From the NCBI GenBank assembly GCA_900547135.1, contig URFJ01000010.1:1-26424 (forward strand): a stretch of 26,424 bases of DNA, written 5' to 3'. Below, piece after piece: positions 15,859 through 23,011 of this stretch. Made by a program: the position numbers and the translations under genes. This stretch comes from an uncultured Eubacteriales bacterium. GTDB taxonomy: Bacteria > Bacillota > Clostridia > Christensenellales > CAG-138. Below the pieces are notes generated by a model that was not told the DNA's origin, made no database searches, and was given only the letters and a program-made list of their open reading frames with translations. The stretch's first letter is position 1. The number at the start of each line of letters is the position of its first letter.

Positions 15859-16710
15859 TCAACGGGCGTGTCTGTATGATACGCCGGAATCCAAAGCTAT
15901 TCCTTTAGCCGTGAACATCTCGCTTACGGTAACAAGCTGATACCCTCTGCTTATTAATTCGGGGATGATCTCCTCGCATGCTTCCGCCGTAGATGTATAT
16001 AGGTCGTGCATAAGTATAATATCGCCGTCCTTTACATCTTTTAGCGTTTCGCTTATTACAGCATCCTTATTACGGCTTTCCCAGTCCCGGGTATCTATCG
16101 ACCAAAGTATAAAAGGCATCTCCATGGTTTCCCTGACGCGCTCGTTCATGCTTCCGTAGGGCGGCCTCAACAGCGTTGGCGTCATTCCTGTAATATCCCT
16201 TACTGTGTTGTTTATATAGTCGCGCTGAACAATTATTTCGTCGTCAGTGAGTGAAGTAAGTTTCTTGTGATCTTTTGTGTGATTTCCAATTTCGCAGCCC
16301 AATTCAACCGCACGCTCTATGTGCTGCGGATAGGCTGTAAGAAACTGGCCCTGTACAAAAAAAGTGGCCCTGATTCCGTACCTCTCAATTAAATCAAGTA
16401 TTTTTCCAGTAACTTGGGCGCTTGGTCCATCATCAAAGGTAAGCGCAACCATTGGTTTACCATGATCCACATTAGGCCCCAATGTGGGTATAACAGGGGC
16501 GGGGGTAGTAAGATCCGGTGTAGTAACGGGAGTGGCCTGCGCAGAAGGATTGGGAGTATAAATGAGTATATCAACTGGCGTATTCTCCGGAAATGCCGGG
16601 GCATCTACCTCGATGCTAGGTGGAATAACCGGCGACATCATACAGCCACAGGTAAAAATACATACAATTAATGATACTATACAAAGTTTCAAAACATTTC
16701 TTTTGTTCAT
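15859..16710 (-). CDS. Polysaccharide deacetylase lipoprotein (CE4/NodB domain)
   Basis: A 283-residue exported deacetylase of the carbohydrate esterase 4 family, which removes N-acetyl groups from peptidoglycan or another surface glycan. A signal peptide ends in TCGC, so Cys23 is a likely lipidation site, though the lipobox is not ideal. A Pro/Thr-rich linker (about 25-80) leads to the NodB domain with all five motifs: TFDDGPS (91-97, catalytic base and metal Asp), His144-xxx-His148 (metal), RPPYGS (182-187), DTRDW (206-210) and LMHD (233-236, catalytic His). GGAGTG lies upstream of the ATG, and the promoter at 16769-16797 faces it. It likely gives lysozyme resistance or remodels the wall (family-based inference). 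Confidence 0.93.
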   Translation of the reverse strand: MNKRNVLKLCIVSLIVCIFTCGCMMSPVIPPSIEVDAPAFPENTPVDILIYTPNPSAQATPVTTPDLTTPAPVIPTLGPNVDHGKPMVALTFDDGPSAQVTGKILDLIERYGIRATFFVQGQFLTAYPQHIERAVELGCEIGNHTKDHKKLTSLTDDEIIVQRDYINNTVRDITGMTPTLLRPPYGSMNERVRETMEMPFILWSIDTRDWESRNKDAVISETLKDVKDGDIILMHDLYTSTAEACEEIIPELISRGYQLVTVSEMFTAKGIALDSGVSYRHAR

Positions 16711-16768
16711 CTTTACACTCCCTTTAATTTTGCGCTGGCATCGACACTTTCCAACACGTTACATTATA

Positions 16769-16797
16769 ATTCTAAGACTGGTTATGACATAAGTCAA
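16769..16797 (-). promoter_or_regulatory. Sigma-A promoter for the polysaccharide deacetylase
   Basis: On the minus strand TTGACT (16797-16792) and TAGAAT (16774-16769) are separated by 17 bases, each matching five of six consensus positions. The -10 box ends 58 bases before the start codon at 16710. Confidence 0.75.
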
Positions 16798-16874
16798 TGA
16801 TATTATGGGAAATTGTGCAGGAATGTTTATAATTAATTTTTTGCAAGTTAAGGTATAAAATATGTTATATTCTT

Positions 16875-16983
16875 GTTGATTAACATTATAAAGGTATAAG
16901 TTTGAATGAATAGGATATTATTTTAAAAGGTCATGTTTGGCAAATTTATATGTTAATCAACGCAATGGTTGTTGATATATAAC
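16875..16983. repeat. Cluster of three GTTGATTAAC-like near-palindromes upstream of the deacetylase promoter
   Basis: GTTGATTAACAT (16875-16886) has an exact inverted copy, ATGTTAATCAAC (16950-16961). A third related element, GTTGATATATAAC (16971-16983), lies ten bases further on. Each unit is itself nearly palindromic (GTT..AAC), as expected for sites of a dimeric DNA-binding protein. The surrounding 16800-17080 is AT-rich with no gene on either strand. The cluster lies about 80-190 bases upstream of the deacetylase promoter. No regulator is recognised. Confidence 0.4.
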
Positions 16984-17080
16984 GCTGTTTAGGGTATTAA
17001 TGATAGATTATAATTGGAAGGAAATTAAACAAATGGAATTAATTCTGTTAAACTTGTTTTGGTATAGAAATATATTAGTG

Positions 17081-17302
17081 TTAAATTCCATGAGTGGCTA
17101 AAACGCATTTTGCGCACGGTCTGAGTGGGATGAGGCATGCCGGAGTCCTGGTTATTCCAAAATTATTGTAAACAAGATCCTTCATTTGGGAATTGGTCAT
17201 TACGGGGTTAGCGCTGCAGGCCATTAAAAGCCCTGTAAGGAATACAACCGATAGAGCCAGGCAGAGCAGACGAATGCCACTTTATCTTGACTGCCGCGTC
17301 AC
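17081..17302 (-). pseudogene. Lipoprotein gene relic with an in-frame stop in the signal peptide
   Basis: Directly downstream of queA the minus strand has a GGGGGTGGG ribosome site, a GTG at 17302, and a frame reading MTRQSR, then TAA (17284-17282), then SGI and RLLCLALSVVFLTGLLMAC. That last stretch is a textbook lipoprotein signal: basic start, hydrophobic core and lipobox LMAC. After the Cys come SANPVMTNSQMKDLVYNN, which looks like real coding, and then low-quality sequence to a stop at 17081. The nonsense codon cuts the signal from its only well-placed start, and the mature part is very short. I call it a truncated and broken lipoprotein gene; the family cannot be told. Confidence 0.5.
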
Positions 17303-17384
17303 AGCCCACCCCCTAAATACTCAATTTTATCATCAGTCCCTTTTCAACCTCCATAATTCATCATATGCCAAATCCCAGGCGCAC

Positions 17385-18407
17385 TTATTGGATAAACATA
17401 GCGTCCCCAAAGCTAAAAAACCGGTATTTTTGCCTTACGGCTTCGTCATACGCCCTTAGTATCTCCTTACGTCCAGCAAAGGCGCTGATAAGCATCATAA
17501 GCGTTGACGCAGGAAGGTGGAAATTCGTAAGCAGAGAGTCTACAAGCCTGAATCTATAGCCAGGGGTTATGAAAATATCCGTATCTCCCGAACCCGAATG
17601 TACGGCGCCGGCTTCATCCGCTATGCTTTCAAGCGTTCTGCATGATGTAGTTCCAACCGCAATGACGCGGCCGCCACGGCTGCGCACTTCATTTATAACA
17701 TCGGCGGCTTCTTTGCTTACCTCATAGTGTTCTGAGTGCATATGGTGTTCCTCAACGTTTTCCGCGGATACGGGTCTGAAGGTTCCAAGACCGACATGCA
17801 GCAATATATCAACTATATGGACGCCCTTATGGCGGAGCTGGTCGATGAGTTCCTGGGTAAAGTGAAGTCCAGCGGTCGGAGCGGCTACAGAGCCGTTTTC
17901 ACGGGCGTAAATGGTTTGATATCTCTCCTTTTCATTAAGCCGTTGGGTAATATAAGGGGGGAGGGGGATATCTCCGGCTCTGTCAAGCACCTCCTCAAAT
18001 ATACCGTCAAAGTCGAACTTTACTATCCTTCCGCCGGAGTTTGTAGGTTCCATTACAGTAGCTGCAAGTTCGCCGCTTATATCGTATATCTGCCCGCTCC
18101 TGGCCTTCCTGCCAGGTTTCACAAGCGCCTCCCAATGATTTCTATCAATCCGTTTCAGAAGAAGAAACTCCATGCTTCCGCCTGTATCCCTTCGATGGCC
18201 GTAAAGGCGGGCAGGGATTACTCTGGTTGTGTTTCTTACCAAGGCGTCTCCGGCATTTATGTGATTTATTATATCTGAAAAGACCTCATGGCTGATAGAT
18301 GCATCCTGCCTGTTATATACCATAAGCCTGGACTGGGACCTTATCGGCGCGGGCGCCTGTGCGATAAGCTCTTTAGGTAAATCATAGTAAAAGTCACTTG
18401 TTTTCAA
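17385..18407 (-). CDS. queA: S-adenosylmethionine:tRNA ribosyltransferase-isomerase QueA
   Basis: QueA moves the ribosyl group of SAM onto preQ1 in tRNA, making epoxyqueuosine at the wobble base of GUN anticodons. The 340-residue length is normal. Family marks are SDFYYDLPKELIAQ near the N-terminus, NTTRVIPARLYG, GDIPLPPYI, the strongly conserved SVAAPTAGLHFT, HVGLGTFRPV, and TNFHLPASTLMMLISAFAG near the C-terminus. The start is TTG: AGGAAG lies six bases upstream and the KTSDFYYDLP beginning is the normal one. It has its own promoter. The usual partners tgt and yajC are not adjacent; yajC lies 6 kb away, so the common queA-tgt-yajC order is broken. Confidence 0.97.
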   Translation of the reverse strand: MKTSDFYYDLPKELIAQAPAPIRSQSRLMVYNRQDASISHEVFSDIINHINAGDALVRNTTRVIPARLYGHRRDTGGSMEFLLLKRIDRNHWEALVKPGRKARSGQIYDISGELAATVMEPTNSGGRIVKFDFDGIFEEVLDRAGDIPLPPYITQRLNEKERYQTIYARENGSVAAPTAGLHFTQELIDQLRHKGVHIVDILLHVGLGTFRPVSAENVEEHHMHSEHYEVSKEAADVINEVRSRGGRVIAVGTTSCRTLESIADEAGAVHSGSGDTDIFITPGYRFRLVDSLLTNFHLPASTLMMLISAFAGRKEILRAYDEAVRQKYRFFSFGDAMFIQ

Positions 18408-18451
18408 TTAAATCTTCCTTTCATTCGGAAACCGATACAATGTATTATGAT

Positions 18452-18480
18452 ATTATAATAAAGTTTGATTTATATTACAA
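18452..18480 (-). promoter_or_regulatory. Sigma-A promoter for queA
   Basis: On the minus strand TTGTAA (18480-18475) and TATAAT (18457-18452) are separated by 17 bases, the same -35 and spacing as the deoD promoter. The TTG start at 18407 lies 44 bases after the -10 box. Confidence 0.75.
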
Positions 18481-18586
18481 CTAAACGGATAAACAAAGGT
18501 CAATGGCTTTTGAATGGGCGGAAAAACTGCTTGCCGGCTTACAATTTGTTTTGGTAGGTTTCGTTTTTGTTAAATGAAAATGGGCA

Positions 18587-18609
18587 GGTAAGCCACAAGG
18601 GGGCTTACC
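18587..18609 (-). terminator. Hairpin after the MATE gene
   Basis: GGTAAGCC (18587-18594) pairs perfectly with GGCTTACC (18602-18609) around a seven-base loop, and GC pairs beyond one mismatch extend it. On the minus strand it is followed by TGCCCATTTTCATTT, a weak T-tract. It lies 30 bases past the MATE stop. Confidence 0.55.
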
Positions 18610-18638
18610 CGCTCCAAAAGCAAAAGGGAGAGGGCGTG

Positions 18639-20129
18639 TTAAGGACGGCGTAGCCGTTTGCCCGATGAACCATGTTCTTTTGCGATAGCAATGATTATCC
18701 CAGGTTTGGATGGTTTGGACACCACCTCGATTTGTGTGGCGTTGGTGGGTTTTTTCAGCGATTTCATAAAGGCGACTGTCAAAATAGTGGCTATAAGCAT
18801 AGCAATTAAGTCGGCGACAGGCGCGGCAAAAAGGATTGCTTCCACTCCGCCAAACAGCTTTGGGAAGATAAGAATCAGCGGAATAAAGCAGACAACGTCA
18901 CGGATCAGAGATGCAACTACTGCGTGTACCGGCTTGCCGACCGCTTGAAAGAAAATGGAAGTCATTTTAACAATACAGGTAAATATAATTAATATAAGGA
19001 ATATACGGAATGTTTTTTCCCCGAATGCCCAGTAATATTCAGGATTTGGAATGTTGGTTGGCTGGCCGAACATTCCCACAACGGCATGTGGCGCAAACTC
19101 GAAAAGCAAGGTCGCGGCAAGTCCGATTACTACCGTACAGAACAGGATTTTGCGATAAAGCTCCCTAATTCTGTCATGGTTATCTGCTCCCATATTATAG
19201 CTGATGATGGGCTGACATCCGAGCACAATTCCTACAACAAGGTTAATTACAACGGTAAAGACCTTACTTTCAATGCCGATGATGGCGATTGGGATGTCAA
19301 CACCGTACTGAGACATTGCGCCGTATTTGGCGAGCATCATGTTGCATACAAGTGAGATGATTACAATGGTCATTTGTGTAATAAAGGAAGATGCGCCAAG
19401 CTGCAACGCGCTACGAAACAACTTGAAATCCGGGATAAAACTTTTAATAGCTAACCGAAACGTTTTGGTTCGGAAAAAATAAATCAAGGTAATTGCAAGG
19501 GAAGCCGTTTGACCAATTACCGTAGCCAATGCGGCGCCTGTCATGCCCCACTTAAAGCCGAAGATAAATACAGGGTCGAGAATAATATTGGTAATGGCGC
19601 CCACCACCATCGACGCCATCGACCACTTTGGGCTTCCGTCTGCACGGATGATAGCGTTCATCATATTGGACAGCATATTGATTGGGAAAAATACGAGAAT
19701 GATATTAAAATATTCGATCGCCATGCCGATGCTGTTTTCCGATGCGCCAAATAAGGTAAGCAGCTGTTCTTTGAGGGGGAAGAAGATTGCCATAAGAACA
19801 ACGCTGGAAATAAGAGTGGCCGTGATGCCGGTGCCGATGGCTTTATGCGCGTGTTGGGTGTCATTTTTTCCTTGGCAGATACCTAAATATGCGGCGCAGC
19901 CATCACCAAAACACCATGAAAATGCCTGCGCAATGATAAAGATAGGGAAAACGACACCAGTCGCGGCGTTGCCAAGTGCACTGAGTTCACTGTTTCCAAT
20001 AAAGATTTGGTCAACAATGTTGTAAAGGGCACTGACGAGAAGCGATAGCACGCAGGGTATTGAAAATTTCAACATTAACTTTGAAATTTTCTCGGTGCCT
20101 AGAAACTGTGAATGTTCGTTCTGATACAT
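18639..20129 (-). CDS. MATE-family multidrug efflux transporter with a cut-off cytidylate-kinase-like tail
   Basis: A 496-residue transporter with 12 predicted hydrophobic helices, exporting drugs or metabolites in exchange for Na+ or H+. MATE marks include FSIPCVLSLLVSALYNIVDQIFIG near the start and NAIIRADGSPKWSM. The second half repeats the fold, with GCQPIISYNMGA and FFQAVGKP. After the last helix comes an extra tail (about 455-496) containing PGIIIAIAKEHGSSGK. This resembles the first strand and P-loop of the cytidylate-kinase-like family (pattern IIxIAREYGSGGRxI), but the protein stops six residues later at KRLRRP. Such a domain would normally continue for over 150 residues. GGAGG precedes the ATG. 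A terminator-like hairpin lies in the leader. The transporter itself looks intact. Confidence 0.92.
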   Translation of the reverse strand: MYQNEHSQFLGTEKISKLMLKFSIPCVLSLLVSALYNIVDQIFIGNSELSALGNAATGVVFPIFIIAQAFSWCFGDGCAAYLGICQGKNDTQHAHKAIGTGITATLISSVVLMAIFFPLKEQLLTLFGASENSIGMAIEYFNIILVFFPINMLSNMMNAIIRADGSPKWSMASMVVGAITNIILDPVFIFGFKWGMTGAALATVIGQTASLAITLIYFFRTKTFRLAIKSFIPDFKLFRSALQLGASSFITQMTIVIISLVCNMMLAKYGAMSQYGVDIPIAIIGIESKVFTVVINLVVGIVLGCQPIISYNMGADNHDRIRELYRKILFCTVVIGLAATLLFEFAPHAVVGMFGQPTNIPNPEYYWAFGEKTFRIFLILIIFTCIVKMTSIFFQAVGKPVHAVVASLIRDVVCFIPLILIFPKLFGGVEAILFAAPVADLIAMLIATILTVAFMKSLKKPTNATQIEVVSKPSKPGIIIAIAKEHGSSGKRLRRP

Positions 20130-20202
20130 ATTACCTCCAAAAATTAAAATAGTATTTGGAGTCTTTATTAGAGAAAAGCTACCTGAAAACTGCGAAGAAC
20201 GT

Positions 20203-20236
20203 AAAAAAACAACGTAAAATCTGCCGAGATTCTACG
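20203..20236 (-). terminator. Terminator hairpin in the MATE leader, possible attenuator
   Basis: On the minus strand a 10 bp stem (20236-20227 with 20222-20213, one G-U pair) closes a four-base CGGC loop. It is followed by TTG and seven T (20209-20203), a textbook intrinsic terminator. It lies about 75 bases before the MATE start. A TATAAT -10-like box (20263-20258) lies upstream of the hairpin; the only -35-like box, TTGATT, has a long 19-base spacer. If that promoter is real, the hairpin is inside the MATE 5' leader and could control readthrough. Otherwise it ends transcription from the relic at 20392-20665. Confidence 0.65.
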
Positions 20237-20391
20237 CTGCTTTCGCTGTTCGACTTAATTATAATAACATAGACCAAAGAAAAATCAAAGAGATAAATTA
20301 AAAAAGTTTTGCCAAGGCAAATTTTATTTAGTATTATTGGCCCGATGTTGTGTTGCCACTATTTTACGATAATTCGGTCTATCTGCCCAGC

Positions 20392-20665
20392 TTACCGCTT
20401 ACCCCGTTCCAGTCCCATACTAAGCAAAAGTTCAGATTTCCCAAACGCTTTCACCATTACCCTGACTTCCACGGCAGACAGCTTGTAATAGTCAATGCCC
20501 TGCATACCCAACAGGGTGGCAAGCTGCTTCTCCTGCGTTCTGCCTTTGGCTTCCGGGCCCCTCCTCCTCTATGGCTGCTTTCATTTGCGTCGCAACGGGC
20601 GTTTCAGGGGAGCTGGTGCTGTCCATCTTATTGGCTTTGCGGATATCCTGTAATATGTCATCCAT
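20392..20665 (-). pseudogene. Small gene broken by a one-base frameshift, unknown function
   Basis: The minus strand opens with ATG at 20665 (MDDILQDIRKANKMDSTSSP) and runs to a repetitive GAGGAGGAGGGG stretch encoding IEEE. Removing one G there continues the frame as GPEAKGRTQEKQLATLL, then GMQGIDYYKLSAVEVRVMVK and SELLLSMGLERGKR, ending at TAA 20392. The rebuilt product is about 90 residues, hydrophilic and with clear coding character after the shift. As it stands, frame one ends at 20494-20492. It lies upstream of the MATE gene on the same strand. The family is not recognised; small accessory proteins of conjugative or mobilisable elements have this look, but that is a guess. A sequencing error in the G-run is possible. 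Confidence 0.55.
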
Positions 20666-20804
20666 ATCTTTCTTACCCTTTTGCTATTCAAACGTATGCT
20701 AGTGTAAAACCTGGTATCAGGATTACACGGATAGTTACTGTATTCACAATCCAATTAATTTTTCATATTATGCATAAAGTATAATCCATATTGGAGGTAT
20801 TTTA

Positions 20805-21881
20805 ATGAGCAAACGCTTATTTACAATAGTAGCAAGCGCAATAGCCGTTATGTTTGTGTTGGCGCTTCTCCCTTTAAGGGCTTATGCGCTACCACCGTCA
20901 TCCGACACGATATACCCGGGCATTGACGTGAGTAAATGGCAGGGAAGCATAGACTTTAACAGGGTTAAAGCTGATGGAATTAAGATAGTATATATACGGG
21001 CTGGCGCGGGAAACGATTATAAGGACCCGTACTTCGAACGAAATTATGATAATGCGAAGGCCGCAGGGCTTGATATCGGGTTTTATCACTCAATGACGGC
21101 CCGCTCCGTATCGGAGGCCGGGCAACAGGCCAGGTTTTTTGTATCGCTGCTTGCGGGAAAAACCGCCGATTGTATGCTTGCAATGGACTTTGGTTCCGGA
21201 GGTCAGCTTCCGGTATCAACTTCAAATACGGTGGCGATAGCGTTTATGCGCGAGGTTGAGAGGATAAGCGGAAAAGACGTTATGATCTATACCAGCACAA
21301 ACGGCGCAAAAACGAGGTGGAGCAATGCGCTGGCGAGCGAATTCCCGCTTTGGGTTGCACAATATGGCCCGTCAACGCCAAGCGATAATGGAAAGTGGGA
21401 TACGTGGGTAGGTTTCCAGTATTCAAATACGGGCAGGATCGATGGAATTCCCGGCGATGTTGATCTGGACCGATTTACACAAGACGCCTATTTAGCCGAT
21501 AATTCTCCGATACCCGGCAACGAACCGGATCCCATTCCCGAGGATATTAAACTAATAAGGATAACAGTTGTACGTGGTGATTCGCTTTCGCTCCTTGCCC
21601 GCAAATACGGAACAACCGTAGGCAGCCTTGCAAGGCTTAATGAAATAAAGAACCCTGATCTAATCTATATAGGGGAGAAGTTGTATGTATTGGTCGGCGG
21701 AAGCTTCAACGCGCCCTGCTACGATACATACCAGATAAAGAGGGGAGATACCCTTTCAAAGATAGCGTATAGGTTTAGCACAACCGTACAGCGCTTGGCC
21801 GCCATAAACAGTATTGACAACCCCGATCTTATATATGTTGGCCAAACCATAGATATTGGATACTGTAAGGATGAGAAATAG
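20805..21881 (+). CDS. Secreted GH25-like lysozyme domain with two LysM repeats, catalytic Glu replaced
   Basis: A 358-residue exported wall protein. A signal peptide (cleavage likely after AYA, residue 28) is followed by a GH25 muramidase domain (about 36-230). GIDVSKWQGSIDF carries Asp41; VYIRAGAGNDYKDPYF and PLWVAQYG are typical. Two LysM peptidoglycan-binding repeats follow: about 254-298 (VVRGDSLSLLARKYGTTV) and 310-353 (IKRGDTLSKIAYRFSTTV). In active GH25 enzymes the mid-domain strand ends D-x-E, with Glu as the general acid; in close relatives it reads MDFE. Here it is MDFG: Asp128 is kept but residue 130 is Gly. The protein may therefore be inactive and only bind the wall. GGAGG precedes the ATG, and TATAAT lies at 20780-20785 without a clear -35 box. 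Confidence 0.9.
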   Translation: MSKRLFTIVASAIAVMFVLALLPLRAYALPPSSDTIYPGIDVSKWQGSIDFNRVKADGIKIVYIRAGAGNDYKDPYFERNYDNAKAAGLDIGFYHSMTARSVSEAGQQARFFVSLLAGKTADCMLAMDFGSGGQLPVSTSNTVAIAFMREVERISGKDVMIYTSTNGAKTRWSNALASEFPLWVAQYGPSTPSDNGKWDTWVGFQYSNTGRIDGIPGDVDLDRFTQDAYLADNSPIPGNEPDPIPEDIKLIRITVVRGDSLSLLARKYGTTVGSLARLNEIKNPDLIYIGEKLYVLVGGSFNAPCYDTYQIKRGDTLSKIAYRFSTTVQRLAAINSIDNPDLIYVGQTIDIGYCKDEK

Positions 21882-21918
21882 CCTGTACTGGAACGTTGAT
21901 ATAGTTAGAAGGGCATAA

Positions 21919-21943
21919 GGGGGCGGATGAAATTCCGCTCCCC
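21919..21943 (+). terminator. GC-rich hairpin after the GH25-LysM gene
   Basis: GGGGGCGGA (21919-21927) pairs with TCCGCTCCCC (21934-21943) with one bulged T. It starts 38 bases after the stop. Only mixed sequence follows, so termination without a T-tract is uncertain. Confidence 0.45.
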
Positions 21944-22030
21944 TAGACTTCAATCAGCACTTCTATATATGAGGTCTATCACACGCCAATAGCTGAGGGG
22001 GCAAACCTAACTTTAGTATACAAGACTAGC

Positions 22031-22263
22031 TTACGAGCACCGTACTGCAAGAGCGGCGTCTATCAATGCTTCGGCGCTGTCCGCAGTCAGTATATCTCCT
22101 CCATGCCAATTTCGGAGTTATACCCCCGTATGGCTATCATATTGCCGTCCATGGGTTGAATTACACGATATTCCTATGCGTTCGCATACGCCAGATATTA
22201 AAAGGAGTTATACTTGTATGTGGATGCGCGCTGCTTTAGTATTTTAAATTCATCGATGTTCAA
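22031..22263 (-). pseudogene. Decayed small gene with two stops and a frameshift
   Basis: On the minus strand GGAGG (22275-22271) lies seven bases before a TTG at 22263. The frame reads MNIDEFKILKQRASTYKYNSF, is then cut by TAA (22200-22198) and a further TAG, and resumes in the same frame as EYRVIQPMDGNMIAIRGYN and SEIGMEEIY. It then shifts frame to GGDILTADSAEALIDAALAV, ending at TAA 22033-22031. The segments have the look of real protein and together give about 77 codons. The family is not recognised. The flanks, 21944-22030 and 22264-22368, hold nothing clear apart from a possible AAGC/GCTT hairpin near 22296-22325 that could end rdgB. Confidence 0.4.
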
Positions 22264-22368
22264 TATAATGCCTCCGTACATGTGGAAAGTTGGTTTCTAA
22301 GCAATAAAGCCCAATGAGCTTAATGCTTGGATTAATGGGAATATGCGGTTTTAGCATGAATGGATTGT

Positions 22369-22959
22369 TTAGTCATCAAGGGCCGCAAGTATTCCGTCGA
22401 GCGCCCTTTTGCGGTGGCTGACGGCATTTTTAGACTGTGGGTCTGCCTGGGCAAAGGAACAGCCAAGTTCATCACAGAAAAATAAGGGATCATATCCAAA
22501 GCCGTTATAACCGCGTTTTTCCCGCAGTAAAGTGCCTTCAACGAATCCAATAGCGGTTATATCCGGTTTATTTCTCCTGGCCATGGCCATGGCGCAGGCA
22601 AAGCGGCACGTACGCTTGCCATCCGGTACATCCTTCATCAAATCCAATAGCTTTTGGTTGTTTGCCTCGTCGTTATGCCCCTCGCCCGCGAAGCGTGCGC
22701 TTAATATGCCGGGAGCACCGTTGAGAGCGTCAACGACAAGGCCGCTGTCATCGGCAAGCACGGCGTCTGCGTCAGACGAAATGTTTAAAACCTGGGTTGC
22801 CTTCTTCAAAGCGTTTTGAGCAAAGGTCATTCCGTCTTCTACAACGTCTATATCAATGCCAGCGTCACAGAGCGATAGGATTTCGTCAAAGTGCGCTCCT
22901 AGGATCTGCTTAATCTCCCTGACCTTGTGGGAATTATTGGATGCTATAATGAGTTTCAT
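22369..22959 (-). CDS. rdgB: XTP/dITP pyrophosphatase (RdgB/HAM1 family)
   Basis: RdgB hydrolyses non-canonical purine triphosphates (dITP, XTP) to the monophosphates, keeping them out of DNA and RNA. The 196-residue product starts KLIIASNNSHKVREI, the normal family start with the substrate-binding SNNxHKxxEI motif. Later come LADDSGLVVDALNGAPG (catalytic Asp), SARFAG, GFGYDPLFF and the C-terminal SHRKRAL. The start at 22959 has GGGAG upstream and lies just beyond a strong promoter; a longer in-frame start at 22998 overlaps that promoter and is rejected. In Bacillus the order is gerM-rph-rdgB; here rdgB follows the gerM-like gene with rph absent. Confidence 0.96.
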   Translation of the reverse strand: MKLIIASNNSHKVREIKQILGAHFDEILSLCDAGIDIDVVEDGMTFAQNALKKATQVLNISSDADAVLADDSGLVVDALNGAPGILSARFAGEGHNDEANNQKLLDLMKDVPDGKRTCRFACAMAMARRNKPDITAIGFVEGTLLREKRGYNGFGYDPLFFCDELGCSFAQADPQSKNAVSHRKRALDGILAALDD

Positions 22960-22980
22960 AGGATTCTCCCGTTTTTGCCC

Positions 22981-23009
22981 ATTATAGCATCCGGACATTT
23001 GTTTTTAAA
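22981..23009 (-). promoter_or_regulatory. Extended -10 promoter for rdgB
   Basis: On the minus strand TTTAAA (23009-23004) and TATAAT (22986-22981) are separated by 17 bases, with the extended -10 element TGC directly before TATAAT. It lies at the very end of the gerM-like gene and allows rdgB to be expressed on its own. Confidence 0.75.
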
Positions 23010-23011
23010 GC

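Noticed and set aside
17193..17459. Plus-strand 88-codon frame overlapping the end of queA
   Set aside because: It is antisense to queA and to the lipoprotein relic, lacks a ribosome site and shows no family features.
20350..20784. Plus-strand 144-codon frame as a gene
   Set aside because: Its sequence is rich in Pro/His/Leu with no ribosome site, and the opposite strand carries the more protein-like frameshifted gene, so it is a shadow.
22960..22998. Thirteen-residue N-terminal extension of RdgB
   Set aside because: It would place the start inside the -10 region of the promoter; the family begins at KLIIASNN.
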